Shown one piece after another: positions 36,161 to 64,000 of a DNA stretch of 64,000 bases. The stretch lies in NCBI RefSeq assembly GCF_964340395.1, contig NC_135570.1:5886322-5950321 (forward strand). Direction: 5' to 3'. The notes under the pieces are model-generated. The model saw only the letters and a program-made list of their open reading frames with translations, had not been told where the DNA came from and did no database searches. The position numbers and the translations under genes were made by a program. The stretch is from Glandiceps talaboti. Its lineage: Eukaryota > Hemichordata > Enteropneusta > Spengelidae. Position 1 is the stretch's first letter. Each line of letters opens with the position of its first letter.

Positions 36161-38351
36161 GACTATTTGTTTATAGTTTCGGTTGTATAATTTTTAATGT
36201 AGTTGAAATAAAGTATTATCATTTTATTATTATAAGATAGTGGTGGAATAATCAAAGTTTCCCCTGGATTTGGGTAGGGGAGTTTGGGATTGAATTCGTA
36301 CTAGGTGGGTGTCATACATGGTACTTTTAATCTTCCTTTTACCACACTCATTCTGAGTTGACTCCTGTTGAATGCGAATCCAAAATAATGATCAAAGTGG
36401 GATCCGGATTACACAAACCAGTTTGTAATTAATTTTCCTCTTGTGATTGTAGGAAGAGCCATTTGTTAGAAAGACAGAGGTACGAGGTGGAATGTATGAG
36501 TTTTCGGGGTTCTGTATGGATATCTTCAAAGAAATCGCACGGAAGCTGAACTTTAAGTACACTATATACGAAGTTGCTGATAATAAATATGGTGCCTATG
36601 TTAATGGTTCATGGGATGGACTTGTGGGTGAAATAGCGTACGGTGTAAGTAACCTTAAACCCCCATATATAGGGACAAAGACCACGTTATACGAATACTC
36701 ATCTTCGACTTGTAGTGAGGCCCTATGTCACTCATATCAAGTTTTCCACTGCTGAACAAACAAATACTATATATTTAGTATACTGACTGAGACACGTTTA
36801 GTATGATGACTAGTAACTTGAAGATCCATAGTACGGAAGCTAAGCAGACCTAACTGAACAATTAAATAACATATAATGTTTGGGTGCACCCAAAAGAAAT
36901 TGTGCTGACATCTAGGTGGACGTCGTATAAAAAGAGACATACATAACCTGTCACAGATACGTACATCCTGTTTCTGTTTAGCGTACATTGGCTCTGTTTG
37001 ATACAACCATGCAGAAACCAACAAGAAGCTTAGCAATATTGAATGAATATAGGTTCTCTTGCGACATTTTCTTGTGAAAAATGAACTAAATAAATTTGCT
37101 TCCATGCATGCATCAAATGCAGATACCAAAACATGGCTCATATGCTTAAATGGTTTATTTCATGTAGACAAAATGTAGTAAGAAATTACGACTTCGATAT
37201 CTTAAAGCATAGAATGTACATTATTAGTTTGTGTGTGGTTGTATCAAACAGAACAGTGAACACTATAACACGAGGCGGAGATTAATGTGCATTTGAAGGG
37301 CACAAATCAACATTTCCACAATACTTGATAGGCTTTAAGCAGTTCTGAAGAATTTGACCGTGTCCTGTTTTAATTCCACTTTGCTTTTCCACTGTTCAAA
37401 CAGTTAACTCATATGGACATTAAAATGACTCAAATAGTGTGCTTGTTCATATAAAATGTACTTGATTTTTTTCAAACAGTTGTTTTAAATTTCCTTCATT
37501 CCACAGAGAGCTGACATGGCAGTTGCTGGAATAACTATCATGGCGGAGAGAGAAGAAGTAGTCGATTTTACCAAACCTTACTATCAATATGCCCTAGGAG
37601 TCATTATTCGTAAACCTGGAAAACATCGAGGTATATTTGCATTTATGGAACCTTTGAGTGCGCCAGTCTGGGCCTGTATTGCAGCGGCACTTTTTGTGGT
37701 TGGAGTTCTGCTTTTCCTTATAGCAAGATTTAGTCCCTACAGTTCTTATAATTCTGCAAGACAGGGGTTATGTGAATGCAAAGGCGACGACTTTAACCTC
37801 ATGAACAGCTATTGGTTTGCCCTGGCCTCACTTATGAATCAAGGTATGTGTGCATTTAATGACAAAGGATTGTAAGCTAAGTGTATTTGACTAACAGAGG
37901 AAGTAACATAAGTGTAAAATCGAAACTTTCGAACGTTACCATGACAGACAGGCGTGCATGTAATCACAACACATAATGTGAGCATGCTGTATTGGTTTAT
38001 AAATTATACATCTTACACTTCAGTTTTCAGTACTGCATGAACAACAAGCCATCAACTATACTGCTTGATGTTCTTGTGACAAACGACACCGCCGTAATGG
38101 AAATAGAAAACGGTGTCATAAAGAGGGATGTAGTTTTAAACGATGTTTATTATAATTAATCCCTTCTACATACAAATATTAACACTGGAGAAAATCAACA
38201 CAATGCAATTAATAAATAAATAGCTCCCTACCTGATCTACTGTCTGTACATTCATCTTCCACCTCATCAAGATTAACTTCCACTCCAGTGTTGAATTATC
38301 AGGTCCTTTGTTTGTGTCTTCCTGTAATGTCAAATGATTTAATTATTTAAA

Positions 38352-38393
<42 letters not shown>

Positions 38394-38429
38394 AAATACT
38401 GACTGAATGAATAATATCAACAAATAAAG

Positions 38430-38481
<52 letters not shown>

Positions 38482-41400
38482 GCGTGTGCGTGTGCGTGCG
38501 TGCGTGTGTGTGTGATGCACTACACTGCACTCATCATTACACTGTACTATACTATAATACTAGCTTTTGGAACTTGAAGGTCCAGTTCTGCAGAGTAGCA
38601 TTGTAAAGGGATAGTTTCACAGTAGCTGCAGTGCAATAACTGTAGCATTAGTTGAGTTTTTTGTACCATTTATCATCAGCTGTATGGCTTTACAGCATTT
38701 ATGCAGTACATAATCGACAAGCTGCAGCACTCGGTGGGAAGACTATACATAATAATGTCTCAAAGTTAAACTAACCTTTTTTAAAACTTGAACAGTCCCT
38801 TCCTTCTGGGTGCCTTTGTTTTTATGCCAAAGAAAAATAGTTGGAATATATGAAGACGACTTAGAATCATGACTCTTCGCATTGTTTACGAAATGTACCT
38901 CACATACCTTTGGTGGACACTTTGTTGCCATAATCGTCTATTTTTAGATGCGATCATACTACCACATATCCACGCATTTCGGCATGGTTTTGGCCCTACT
39001 GGAAACGTGTAATATTTCCTCATCACGCCAACATTGTAGAAAACGTAAGGGGACACGGCAGTTGTCCTTTTCACCCGTATCTAAAAAAGACAGTACACAT
39101 TTGAGTCTACTGAGTGGCAGACGACAATCGCTGAGCTAGAGGTATTCCCCGCCTCGTTCTGGTTTAAATAATACGTTGCATGCTGGGAGAACCGGAAAGA
39201 CGGCCCCGAATACTTATTTACATCCCTCCTGCCGTCTAACTCTACCGAACAACGCAGGTTTTCCCCGGGTACTCCGGTTTCCTCCTGCATTAACACTGAA
39301 CTTTCCTTCTGTTATTGAGCAATGCCTGTTGGAAGGTTAATAAATAAATAAAAACTTGCAGTGAGATAAGGAGTCAGGCTTTGTACCCACTTATATCTTG
39401 TCATTCCAAACGTCAGGATTGTACTTCTGGGTCACCAGGACTGTTTTGCATGCATGCATACATACATACATACATACATACATACATACATACATACATA
39501 CATACATACATACATACATAATCTTAATCCTACTTATTTTGAATGGTTAAATTTCGTCTTATTCCAAATAGGTGGCGACACTGCTCCTTACTCGATCTCA
39601 GGCAGACTACTCAGTGGTTTCTGGTGGTTCTTTACACTTATCATCATCGCCACATACACAGCCAATCTGACTGCATTTCTTACCGTTAGTCGCATGGAAA
39701 CGCCCATTTCCTCAATCGAAGAACTTTCAAGACAAAACAAAATTAAGTATGGAACAATAAAAGACAGCAGCGTCGTCTCATTTTTTAAAAGATCAAATCT
39801 TAATCCATATCAGGTAAGATTGCATTTGTTCATCGCATAATACGTAGATATGATTACCAGAGCTCTATGTGAATCGTTAGAGTTAGTCTACAAGTTCCTG
39901 TAAGTTGTAGTCGAGAAGGATTGTCACGTTATGTACACGTACATGTAAATCTTTGAAGCAAATTAGACAATAATAGTGTATTAGATAAATGTATTTGCGC
40001 ATAGAAGAGTTGCGTAGGCTGCTATTATGTCCGCCCATATTCGCACGGTTACCCGGGTAGCTTCTCCTTTGCTAATAACAAATAAAGTGCCGTCAGCCAA
40101 GATGTCTTGACGAGGGGTGAGGGGAGGTGATGCCAGTTGACTGCTTATTCCTATGATACTTTTACATTCAAGTAATTCTGCGTTTTTGTAACTTTTTTGT
40201 TTTTAAAATGCAAACATTTATGAGTAGTACTTGCTATTTCGAATGCTTCCAGAGACACTTGGTTTAGACGATCATCACAAACTAAAAGCTATTTTGGAAT
40301 TTATGCAAATGACAACAGTCGGATAGAATTACATGAACAGGAAAGCTGAAAAAATCGAATAAACCTCAAGAATCTGAAATGTGTATTACCCTACCATATA
40401 TCATTGCTCATCACTTGCTAGGTAATGAACTTTTTTGGCAATATGGTGTTACCAGCATTTAAAAACATGGATGGTGCAATTGGGGGCGCTGTAAAGGAAT
40501 TTTTAGACTTGAAAATATTATTGTAAACCTAATATGATTTTTGGAAGAACGACAAGTTGTCGGACAGGGAAGATCTTAAGACTCAACCTTTGATAAAAGT
40601 AAACCCCACTTTTATCTGAACGAATCGTCGACAACAAAGAAAAATATGTTTATATATTTGATGTGTATTCAAAATGCTGTCTCTCAGTGATGAAATCTAT
40701 CTGAACTCACTCCGTAGCTTCGTATCATTTGCACTGCATAATAATAAATTAAACTTAAAATTAGACCTTCTATATATTTAATTTTAACCCATAAAGTCAA
40801 GTGTTTTCCCTTCATTCACCCTCAGCGGATGTGGACATTTATGAATTCCATTGAAGATGCCTACGTTGAAGACGTAAACGAAGGTTACCGCAGGGTCAAA
40901 AATGAAGAATATGCTTTCATGTGGGATCATCCTGTCCTGGAATTAGAAAAACGAAAGGATTGCGAATTGATGACTGTAGGAAAACCCTTTTACGAGAAAG
41001 GATACGGATTTGTGACTCCAGAGGGAGCCCCATGGAGAGAAGATATATCCATGAGGTGTGTAGATATGACGCAAGTACAGATATTCTACTGTACATAAAG
41101 ATGGGTATTGTTCTTTTCTGGGATTTTGTCTGCTAAACTGATATCCAACGTTGGTGGCGCAATCGCAGAAATCTATAAATAGTTTGTCACTCAAAAGATA
41201 AAAATGTTGAAATTAACATACACAGGTGATGCTGTCCACATGGCAAATCTTCTATAACGATGATAAATTAGGTCAGACACCTGTTTTCTGTTTCCACTAG
41301 GATTATACATAGAGTTTGAACACTTCATATTTAAACATAATGTAACAAAAATAATGCAAATAATGATATATTTCATCTTGCAGTATACTTGAAATGCGAG

Positions 41401-41717
41401 AGGATGGTCTTCTTGAACAATATCGCAAGAAAACTTGGGAACTTGAAAGTGATTGTGAGGATGACGCGGCAAAGTTACGGAGTTACACGAATGACATTGA
41501 CATACAAAGTGTGGTTGGTGTTTTTTATATTTTAATGATTGGAGCTACCGTGGCGTTGATCTTTGTTCTTTGTGAATTACTCTATCATCATCGCCTTCGC
41601 CATTTCTGTCGTCCTACCGTCACAGTCCATCCAAACGCTGATGGCAAAAGTCTTGAAGTTAGAGAAGATTCCAATGCTATTGAAGATAAGAAATCGTTAT
41701 CGAATTCAAGGGTTTGA
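21769..41717 (+). CDS. Ionotropic glutamate receptor subunit (AMPA/kainate/delta/phi superclass), glycine-type pocket
   Basis: Ligand-gated cation channel subunit of the plasma membrane; family members are tetramers. Exons: 21769-21874, 28839-28994, 29672-29929, 31694-31884, 32223-32276, 33160-33300, 33789-33995, 34108-34230, 35651-35755, 36453-36644, 37507-37843, 39572-39813, 40826-41055, 41384-41717. Phases agree throughout: 2676 nt, 891 aa, the normal size. Domains: signal peptide 1 to about 21; amino-terminal domain to about 430; S1 lobe from IVTIVEEPFV (445) to about 545; M1 about 565-587; pore loop LMNQGGD (620-626); M3 with WWFFTLIII and TYTANLTAF (651-659); S2 lobe about 664-800; M4 [19 protein letters not shown]; short cytoplasmic tail. 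Key residues: Arg526 (alpha-carboxylate ligand) and Thr521 kept; GIT replaces PLT (519-521); Ser690-Val691; Trp737-Asp738. Exon 1 is assigned from its signal peptide and matching phase across a 7-kb intron. Subclass is not certain: delta/phi-like or kainate-like. Confidence 0.92.
23235..23410. mobile_element. Foldback (hairpin) element
   Basis: Left arm cgaaagtgacgtatgggcct ... aaggcacttcc pairs with right arm ggaagttgcctagcaaggcc ... tacgtcacttcc. The arms are about 75 bases around a short AT-rich centre. It lies in receptor intron 1 and is typical of palindromic nonautonomous DNA transposons. Confidence 0.6.
28732..28785. repeat. (CATA)n microsatellite before receptor exon 2
   Basis: About 13 CATA units ending about 54 bases before the exon 2 acceptor. 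Confidence 0.95.
30190..30325. repeat. Dispersed repeat (gcattgtaatagcccc type), copy 1
   Basis: The block attgcatgtctgagaaatga ... ggacgcacggagc-cattgtaatag is shared in the same orientation with 62285-62420. It ends in a small aatagcc ... ggctatt hairpin. Confidence 0.5.
31206..31453. mobile_element. 248-bp TA-bounded MITE, copy 2 (inverted)
   Basis: Reverse-oriented copy of the 20334-20581 element, inside the receptor intron 29930-31693. The left terminus has one change (GGGAACGTGCAA). The internal GAGCATGCTCAG palindrome is shared by both copies. Confidence 0.8.
36113..36162. repeat. (GTT)n microsatellite
   Basis: About 16 trinucleotide units in the receptor intron 35756-36452. Confidence 0.95.
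36985..37272. mobile_element. MITE with ~65-bp terminal inverted repeats, copy 2
   Basis: Arms ggctctgtttgatacaacc (left) and ggttgtatcaaacagaac plus agtgaacacta (right) match the 16541-16830 element, with a similar spacing. It lies in the receptor intron 36645-37506. Confidence 0.6.
38235..38333 (-). other. Possible exon fragment downstream of the THAP relic
   Basis: On the minus strand a segment is bracketed by cattacag and cag|gtaggg. Frame 1 is open across it (EDTNKGPDN onwards). A second frame gives an acidic [14 protein letters not shown] stretch but has a stop just before it. It could be a remnant of the same antisense gene as the THAP fragment. Confidence 0.25.
38356..38513. repeat. 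Two (GT)n microsatellites
   Basis: GT blocks at about 38356-38389 and 38431-38513 (the latter with GC interruptions), just beside the antisense THAP relic. Confidence 0.95.
38790..39074 (-). pseudogene. Decayed THAP-type zinc-finger sequence
   Basis: Read antisense inside the receptor intron 37844-39571. Pieces of a THAP (C2CH) DNA-binding domain appear in order but in different frames: [10 protein letters not shown]; then [16 protein letters not shown] and [11 protein letters not shown]; then KVCEVHF and SYIPTIF (compare the THAP pattern FP-x-W, C-x2-H-F, AVPTIF). At least one frameshift lies between QSVHQR and VCEVHF, and another near the first cysteines. THAP domains occur in host genes and in P-element-like transposases; no transposase body is visible. 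It is probably a dead insertion. Confidence 0.55.
39180..39300. repeat. Possible SINE/transposon tail with aaaacctgcg motif
   Basis: On the minus strand the GC-richer segment reads ggaggaaaccggagtacccg followed by gggaaaacctgcgttg, a motif I associate with dispersed repeats in other marine animals. No second copy was seen in the window, so the repeat status is an inference. Confidence 0.35.
39452..39520. repeat. (CATA)n microsatellite before receptor exon 12
   Basis: About 17 CATA units ending about 50 bases before the acceptor at 39571. Confidence 0.95.
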
Positions 41718-41853
41718 TGATGCAAGATCGTGTGACCATATTAGGAACAAAAGATATGCAAATGAGAAAGAAGTGTAAATTCTGAAAAACAAAGGTATAC
41801 AGTTATTTTAAAATTGACGAAATGAATAATACAATGAATGTTCTCGTAATAAA
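41718..41853 (+). other. 3' untranslated region of the glutamate receptor gene
   Basis: Sequence from the TGA to the first AATAAA. Other frames stay open briefly but show no family resemblance. Confidence 0.5.
41848..41853 (+). terminator. Polyadenylation signal AATAAA, glutamate receptor gene
   Basis: Perfect AATAAA (ctcgtaataaaaaatc) 131 bases after the stop codon. Confidence 0.5.
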
Positions 41854-42079
41854 AAATCTAATTTTTTTGAAATATTGATTAATGATATTAGTATCTTCAG
41901 TTTTTTATAATGTTTTTTTAGCAGTCTTAGACTAGTTTCGCGCCTTAGTGGGCATTTTGAAGAAGTTTGAATTGAATTCAACGGAACTATGAAAAATATA
42001 TTTTCTATGTAAGTGTTTACATTACATGTAAGCCTAGTGTTAGTTTATTGATTTGAACAACTATTACGGAAGTTGGAAA

Positions 42080-42153
42080 CTTGCCATTTTATAAGGTGCA
42101 TTGTGGGTAATACAATGGTAATTTCCCACAATACACCTTTCAAGATGGCGATT
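42080..42153. repeat. Short hairpin element downstream of the glutamate receptor
   Basis: ttgccattttataaggtgca-ttgtggg pairs with cccacaatacacctttcaag-atggcg around a ~17-base loop. It is probably a palindromic MITE core. Confidence 0.5.
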
Positions 42154-42678
42154 TTATCCATGGACAAACACGAATCTGTCATTGTTGTGAACAATCTGTG
42201 ACATTATTGTATTCTTACCCAGCATACCCATTTTACTTCCGATCGTACACACTGGATTGGTCTGTCTGTAACACCCAATAATTCTTCATATTTTTCCCGC
42301 TGGAGAATGCTCTATTTAAATAACAAATTGGCGACTTGAAATAACCGTGCTTGAATTTTCATAAGTACGATAATATATTGATACGTTTATACTGTGACCA
42401 CCCCAGTGTAATACTGTATATATGTCTTGCTCCATAAGTCCTTCAGTCCCATCTTTATTTATAACATATAGGTGACCGTAGTATTGTATAAATTTAAAAG
42501 TCAAAATATCAAAATTCACTTGATTTTGTTTAAATATTCAAATATTTTGATACCAATATGTACGAATTTAGAGTTAGGGGCGAGATCTCTCCCCTTATGG
42601 ACCGTGACTTTTACGATTGTCCGTTATACTACAGTAAATATATGACAGTGGTGAGATTAGTGCCGTCAAGCAAACAAA

Positions 42679-42695
42679 CCGACAGCCAGACAGGC

Positions 42696-42726
<31 letters not shown>

Positions 42727-42781
42727 TAGATAGACAGACATACATACATACATACATACATACATACATACATACATACAT

Positions 42782-42840
<59 letters not shown>

Positions 42841-42914
42841 TACATACATACATACATACATACATACATACATACATACATACATACAGACACACACACA
42901 GATACACACACACA

Positions 42915-42956
<42 letters not shown>
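42679..42956. repeat. Compound GACA/CATA/CA microsatellite
   Basis: Alternating GACA, CATA, GACA, CATA and CA blocks in the convergent intergenic region. Confidence 0.95.
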
Positions 42957-42961
<5 letters not shown>

Positions 42962-43053
42962 AGTTCAAGTGTAACATGTAGTAGATTAGATAGTTTGGTG
43001 ACACTTCGGCGAACTAATCACACTGGAGTATGATAATCAATGATTCGAATCGA

Positions 43054-43103
43054 AACGAAATGAAACGAAACGAATCGAAAACATTCTTTCGTTTCATTTC
43101 GTT
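43054..43103. repeat. Perfect 17-bp inverted repeat
   Basis: aacgaaatgaaacgaaa (43054-43070) is followed after 16 bases by tttcgtttcatttcgtt (43087-43103), its exact reverse complement. It sits in a local cgaaa-rich tract. Confidence 0.6.
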
Positions 43104-44317
43104 GAATACCATAAACCATCACCATTGATCTCATCAGATAGTTTAAGCACTGTAAATGTTCACTGTAAATCTACAAAAAATAAAACTTTGCACTGCAGTG
43201 GTCTTCCCCAGACTGAATGTTGGGGTTCTCAATTTGTGTGAGGGTATAATGTGAGTGAAGTTTATCGCTTAATTATCAACATCCACTCATACATTAATGT
43301 CAACTTGTTACAATAGTCTCTCTTAGCTTGTCGAAACCAATCTCTCTGCTGTAATAGTGTAATAGTGCTTCAGACGATATCATCTCGTAGGTTTGTTTCT
43401 GACTTAAGCAGACAGTAGACTGGTCTTTCATTTTGTTACTACCAAACCAGAGTGACTACTAGTTTCAGTAAGGCAACATGGTGTTCTTTACCTTCTCACA
43501 CAATTTGAAAGTATTTGTTACGAATTGCATGACACAAAATACAGACACTGGTAGTATGCAGGCATATAAAATGACACATTTTATCTCACTGTGAACACAA
43601 ATCAACATCACTGTCTGTGAAACAAGGGAGATTCAAATACAAAACTGTTTATTTATATTTTGTTTGTTTAATTCGTATAAAAAGTTGTATGAGATGTAAA
43701 CAACTTGACGCTGCCTGATTGAAACTCTATAGTCACTCTAGTTTGGTAGTAGATGGATAATCAGAATGTGTTGATAAATTATATCTTTGAGATCCTGGCG
43801 ATCACATTCAAGTTAATATTTTGTACCGTATTTTTTAGTAATCTCTGTTTCCTTTCACTTTCTCATGATACTTCAGTATAATAAATTATTGTAGGACATT
43901 TAATTAATTGCTGTATTTCTGGATATAACTTTACCTTTCATCCATAGACTTTGCTGTGTACAGAGGCAGTGACGTCACCTAGCTATCTTTTGATAGGTCC
44001 TCAAAGACGTCGTCCTGTGCCACTTGGGACGTTTACATTGACGTCAATCTTTTGTTCATACAAAAGATGGAGTTTCACTGTTTACCGTGGTGTATTGATC
44101 GTACCCTAAAGGTGTCGACATTTTAAAGCTATCATGACATTCTCGATGATAATAGTGATGTAGAACAAAGTAATAAAACGACAAACGATATATAATGTGA
44201 GGCGGTGCGAACACACATTCTCAAAAATAACCAGCCACAAGTGACATGTGTGAGGAGCTTGCCTCAAGCAGGGAACCGTTTACGTTTTATATCCCAAAGG
44301 GAATGCAATTTTATGGT

Positions 44318-44319
44318 TC

Positions 44320-44351
<32 letters not shown>

Positions 44352-44434
44352 GTGTGTGTGAGTGCGCGACTGTCTGACTGACTGACTGACTGCCTGACTC
44401 TGTCTGTCTATCTGTCTATCTATCTATCTATCTA

Positions 44435-44467
<33 letters not shown>

Positions 44468-44480
44468 GTGTGTGTGTGTC
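44318..44480. repeat. Compound GT/TGAC/TCTA/TCTG microsatellite
   Basis: GT block, short TGAC, TCTA and TCTG blocks, then GT; intergenic between the receptor and RET. Confidence 0.95.
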
Positions 44481-45678
44481 ATCAATATCTCAAAAAATGG
44501 ATTGTCACTGTAGCAACTTTGAGTCTTCCAAAACATGTGATTGAACTCTAAGGCAATTCAGGACACACCTATATGTATTTTAAATATCTAAAAGGTAATC
44601 TTTGAGATTATTCCACCACTAGAAGGTAATTCAGAACCACGTGAGCCTTGATGGCGTGATTCAAAGTCATCAAACCAGCGACACTGATGTTTTGTTCAAT
44701 AAATAGAATGATTTATTTTATGTGTCACTTTAATACATAATCATCATTGAATAACAAACTATTTACAAGTCCATAGTAGGAGATTCAAACCATTACTCAA
44801 AGTATCACGCAAACGATATCCATGTATGTACTTTCTATGTCATTAGAAAGATGACCTTAAAAGAACCTCTCTCATCAAAACCAATTACTTTATACCAAAT
44901 CAAGTTCTCCTATTCTAATATAGATAAATAAGTAATGATACTATAACAGTGAACTTAAGAATGTAATCTTAAGGCGTTATCAAACAGAACAGTTATAAAT
45001 AATTATCTAACATCGATCTCCGATAGTTATTCGTGAATAATATACAACAGACTAAAATACATATATACACTTGAGCGAAGCATGTGAGGATTGTGATTCT
45101 ATTGGTGTAGCCTTTTCTGCTATCTATGACTTTCATACACCTTTGGATCGGGAACTATAAAGTAAGACTTCGTCGATTTGTTTTATTTCGGGATATAACC
45201 GTCGTTATTTTTCCACGTTTCTTGATAAATTTTGTTAATTTTCTGTTCCCCAAAATCAGGACAAAAGAAACTTACAAAGAACATAAAATCTTCAACGGTA
45301 ATAGAAAAGTTAGTTCATTGAAAAATATATAACAGATTGATTAAAATGCCCAAGGGGCACTGTAAAATACCTTTTAAAAGCACTTTGTTTATGTCATGTT
45401 TGAAGGTATTCGAACCATTACAATACAATGAAAACGCACTCCTCCTGTGTGATCGTAAATTCTACATTTCACAAAAAGTGCTGTCACTGAGATTATCAAT
45501 TTATGTTTAAAAAACAAGCTTAAGGCATACACGCACTCGGCATTGTCTTCAAAAGAGTGACTGTGCTTTAAAAAATAATATTTCAACGAAGACAAATTGA
45601 CTTAATCTGCGAATGTGTGCGGCTCATCTGAACAGGTGAAATAACTCATAGCATTCAGTTATTATATCATGAATATGT

Positions 45679-45684
45679 TTTATT
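45679..45684 (-). terminator. Possible polyadenylation signal, RET
   Basis: TTTATT on the given strand (AATAAA on the minus strand), about 925 bases past the RET stop. I saw no closer perfect hexamer; the assignment is tentative. Confidence 0.25.
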
Positions 45685-46609
45685 CGACATGGTCAGTAAG
45701 TTATTAGAAATATGGTTTCTAATCACCTGCTAATACAAATACTGATGAATATGCCGATGAGAGAGGGGAAACACGCCATTTTTCGTGTGTAACCAAGTGT
45801 TGCAAATCGTATGGATTTAGCCGATACGTCTAATTGTTCCCATGGAAACGGTATGAATGCTTAAGGAGGAGTAGAGGGATTACTAGGTGTACTGTTCTTG
45901 ATTATGTTTTCGATTTTTTTCTACTTGAATGTAAAATTATCTCTTTCTAACACATGTGATTTCATCCTTATATTAGGATCTTACTTTCTTGATTCAAAAT
46001 ACTTGCTTGTTATTTAATAAATACTCCACAGTTATTTCTTCATATCGTCGTATCATCACCGTAACATCACATACCTGTTCAACTCATTTTCAATACTCAG
46101 GGGATTCTGACTTACAATGTTTTTGGAATCCCCGCTTAAACTCATTTCTACTAGAATTATGTACGTTAGCAGGCCCCATAATGGTCAACCCCATTGGCTA
46201 TCATCGACGTCGACGACTCGCAAATAATACTATTTGGTCGTTATTGTAAACACCGTTTACTTATCAAAGAACTGGATATACAATTCTTTTAGTCATCTAT
46301 TCCGGGAAAACAAACATAAATTGTCCACCATTGCTGACACGTTTATGAAAATAATTTTCATAGAATTCTCAATGATAGAAATGGTGTTTTTTTTAAAACG
46401 TTAACACTCATTGAGAAAATTCGTGTTTTTTTGTGTTTTTCTCATCTCTCTATTATTATAGTTCAATTATACTTCATAATTTGAGAAACAGTGTTCCTCT
46501 TCGTATATCCATTCCTTGCGTGAACAGACGCTGGTGAGCACCATAGCAAGGACGCCGTCCTTCAAAACGTTCTGTTTAAAAATGTAAACGTAGAAAATTG
46601 GAAATCTCA

Positions 46610-64000
<17,391 letters not shown>

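Larger units (their letters stand above)
41854..46609. other. Convergent intergenic region, receptor and RET 3' ends
   Basis: Contains the RET 3' UTR at its right side, two compound microsatellites, two hairpins and a TGACGTCA palindrome at 44039-44046. An open frame at 45989-46249 is unassigned. No other gene recognised. Confidence 0.55.

Noticed and set aside
45989-46249. 86-codon frame between the receptor and RET
   Set aside because: No known motif, no splice partners and no start context. Left unassigned.

Overview
The window is eukaryotic, AT-rich and intron-rich, and comes from an invertebrate animal. It holds three multi-exon genes with GT-AG (one GC-AG) introns, large introns, many microsatellites and several short inverted-repeat elements. 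GCM, an AMPA/kainate/delta-type ionotropic glutamate receptor and RET together point to a bilaterian. The base composition and gene set would suit a hemichordate, another invertebrate deuterostome or a lophotrochozoan. The sequence alone does not settle the species.

Layout. 1-5957: upstream DNA with microsatellites and no gene recognised. 5958-15041 (+): a GCM-family transcription factor. Fourteen exons join in perfect frame to 894 aa, far longer than the usual 430-610 aa, because about 590 residues of unusual sequence follow the GCM DNA-binding domain. 15042-21768: intergenic DNA with mobile-element relics. 21769-41853 (+): an ionotropic glutamate receptor, 14 coding exons, 891 aa, complete from signal peptide to stop. 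It carries a glycine-type ligand pocket and an Asn at the pore Q/R site. A decayed THAP zinc-finger sequence lies antisense in one of its introns. 41854-46609: convergent intergenic DNA. 46610-64000 (-): the receptor tyrosine kinase RET. Fifteen exons (672 aa) run from the last cadherin-like piece through the cysteine-rich region, membrane span and kinase to the stop. The 5' part lies beyond base 64000.

The three genes are not an operon and need not work together, though all belong to neural, glial or developmental signalling. The rest is noncoding: roughly twenty microsatellites, at least two families of small terminal-inverted-repeat elements (one with two 248-bp copies bounded by TA), several foldback elements, a ~118-bp tandem repeat and pairs of dispersed repeats. 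Most long reading frames outside the three genes are microsatellite translations or intron read-through. I saw no CRISPR array, rRNA, tRNA or autonomous transposon.

All exon boundaries were set by hand from splice signals, phase continuity and family resemblance. No alignment or database search was run.
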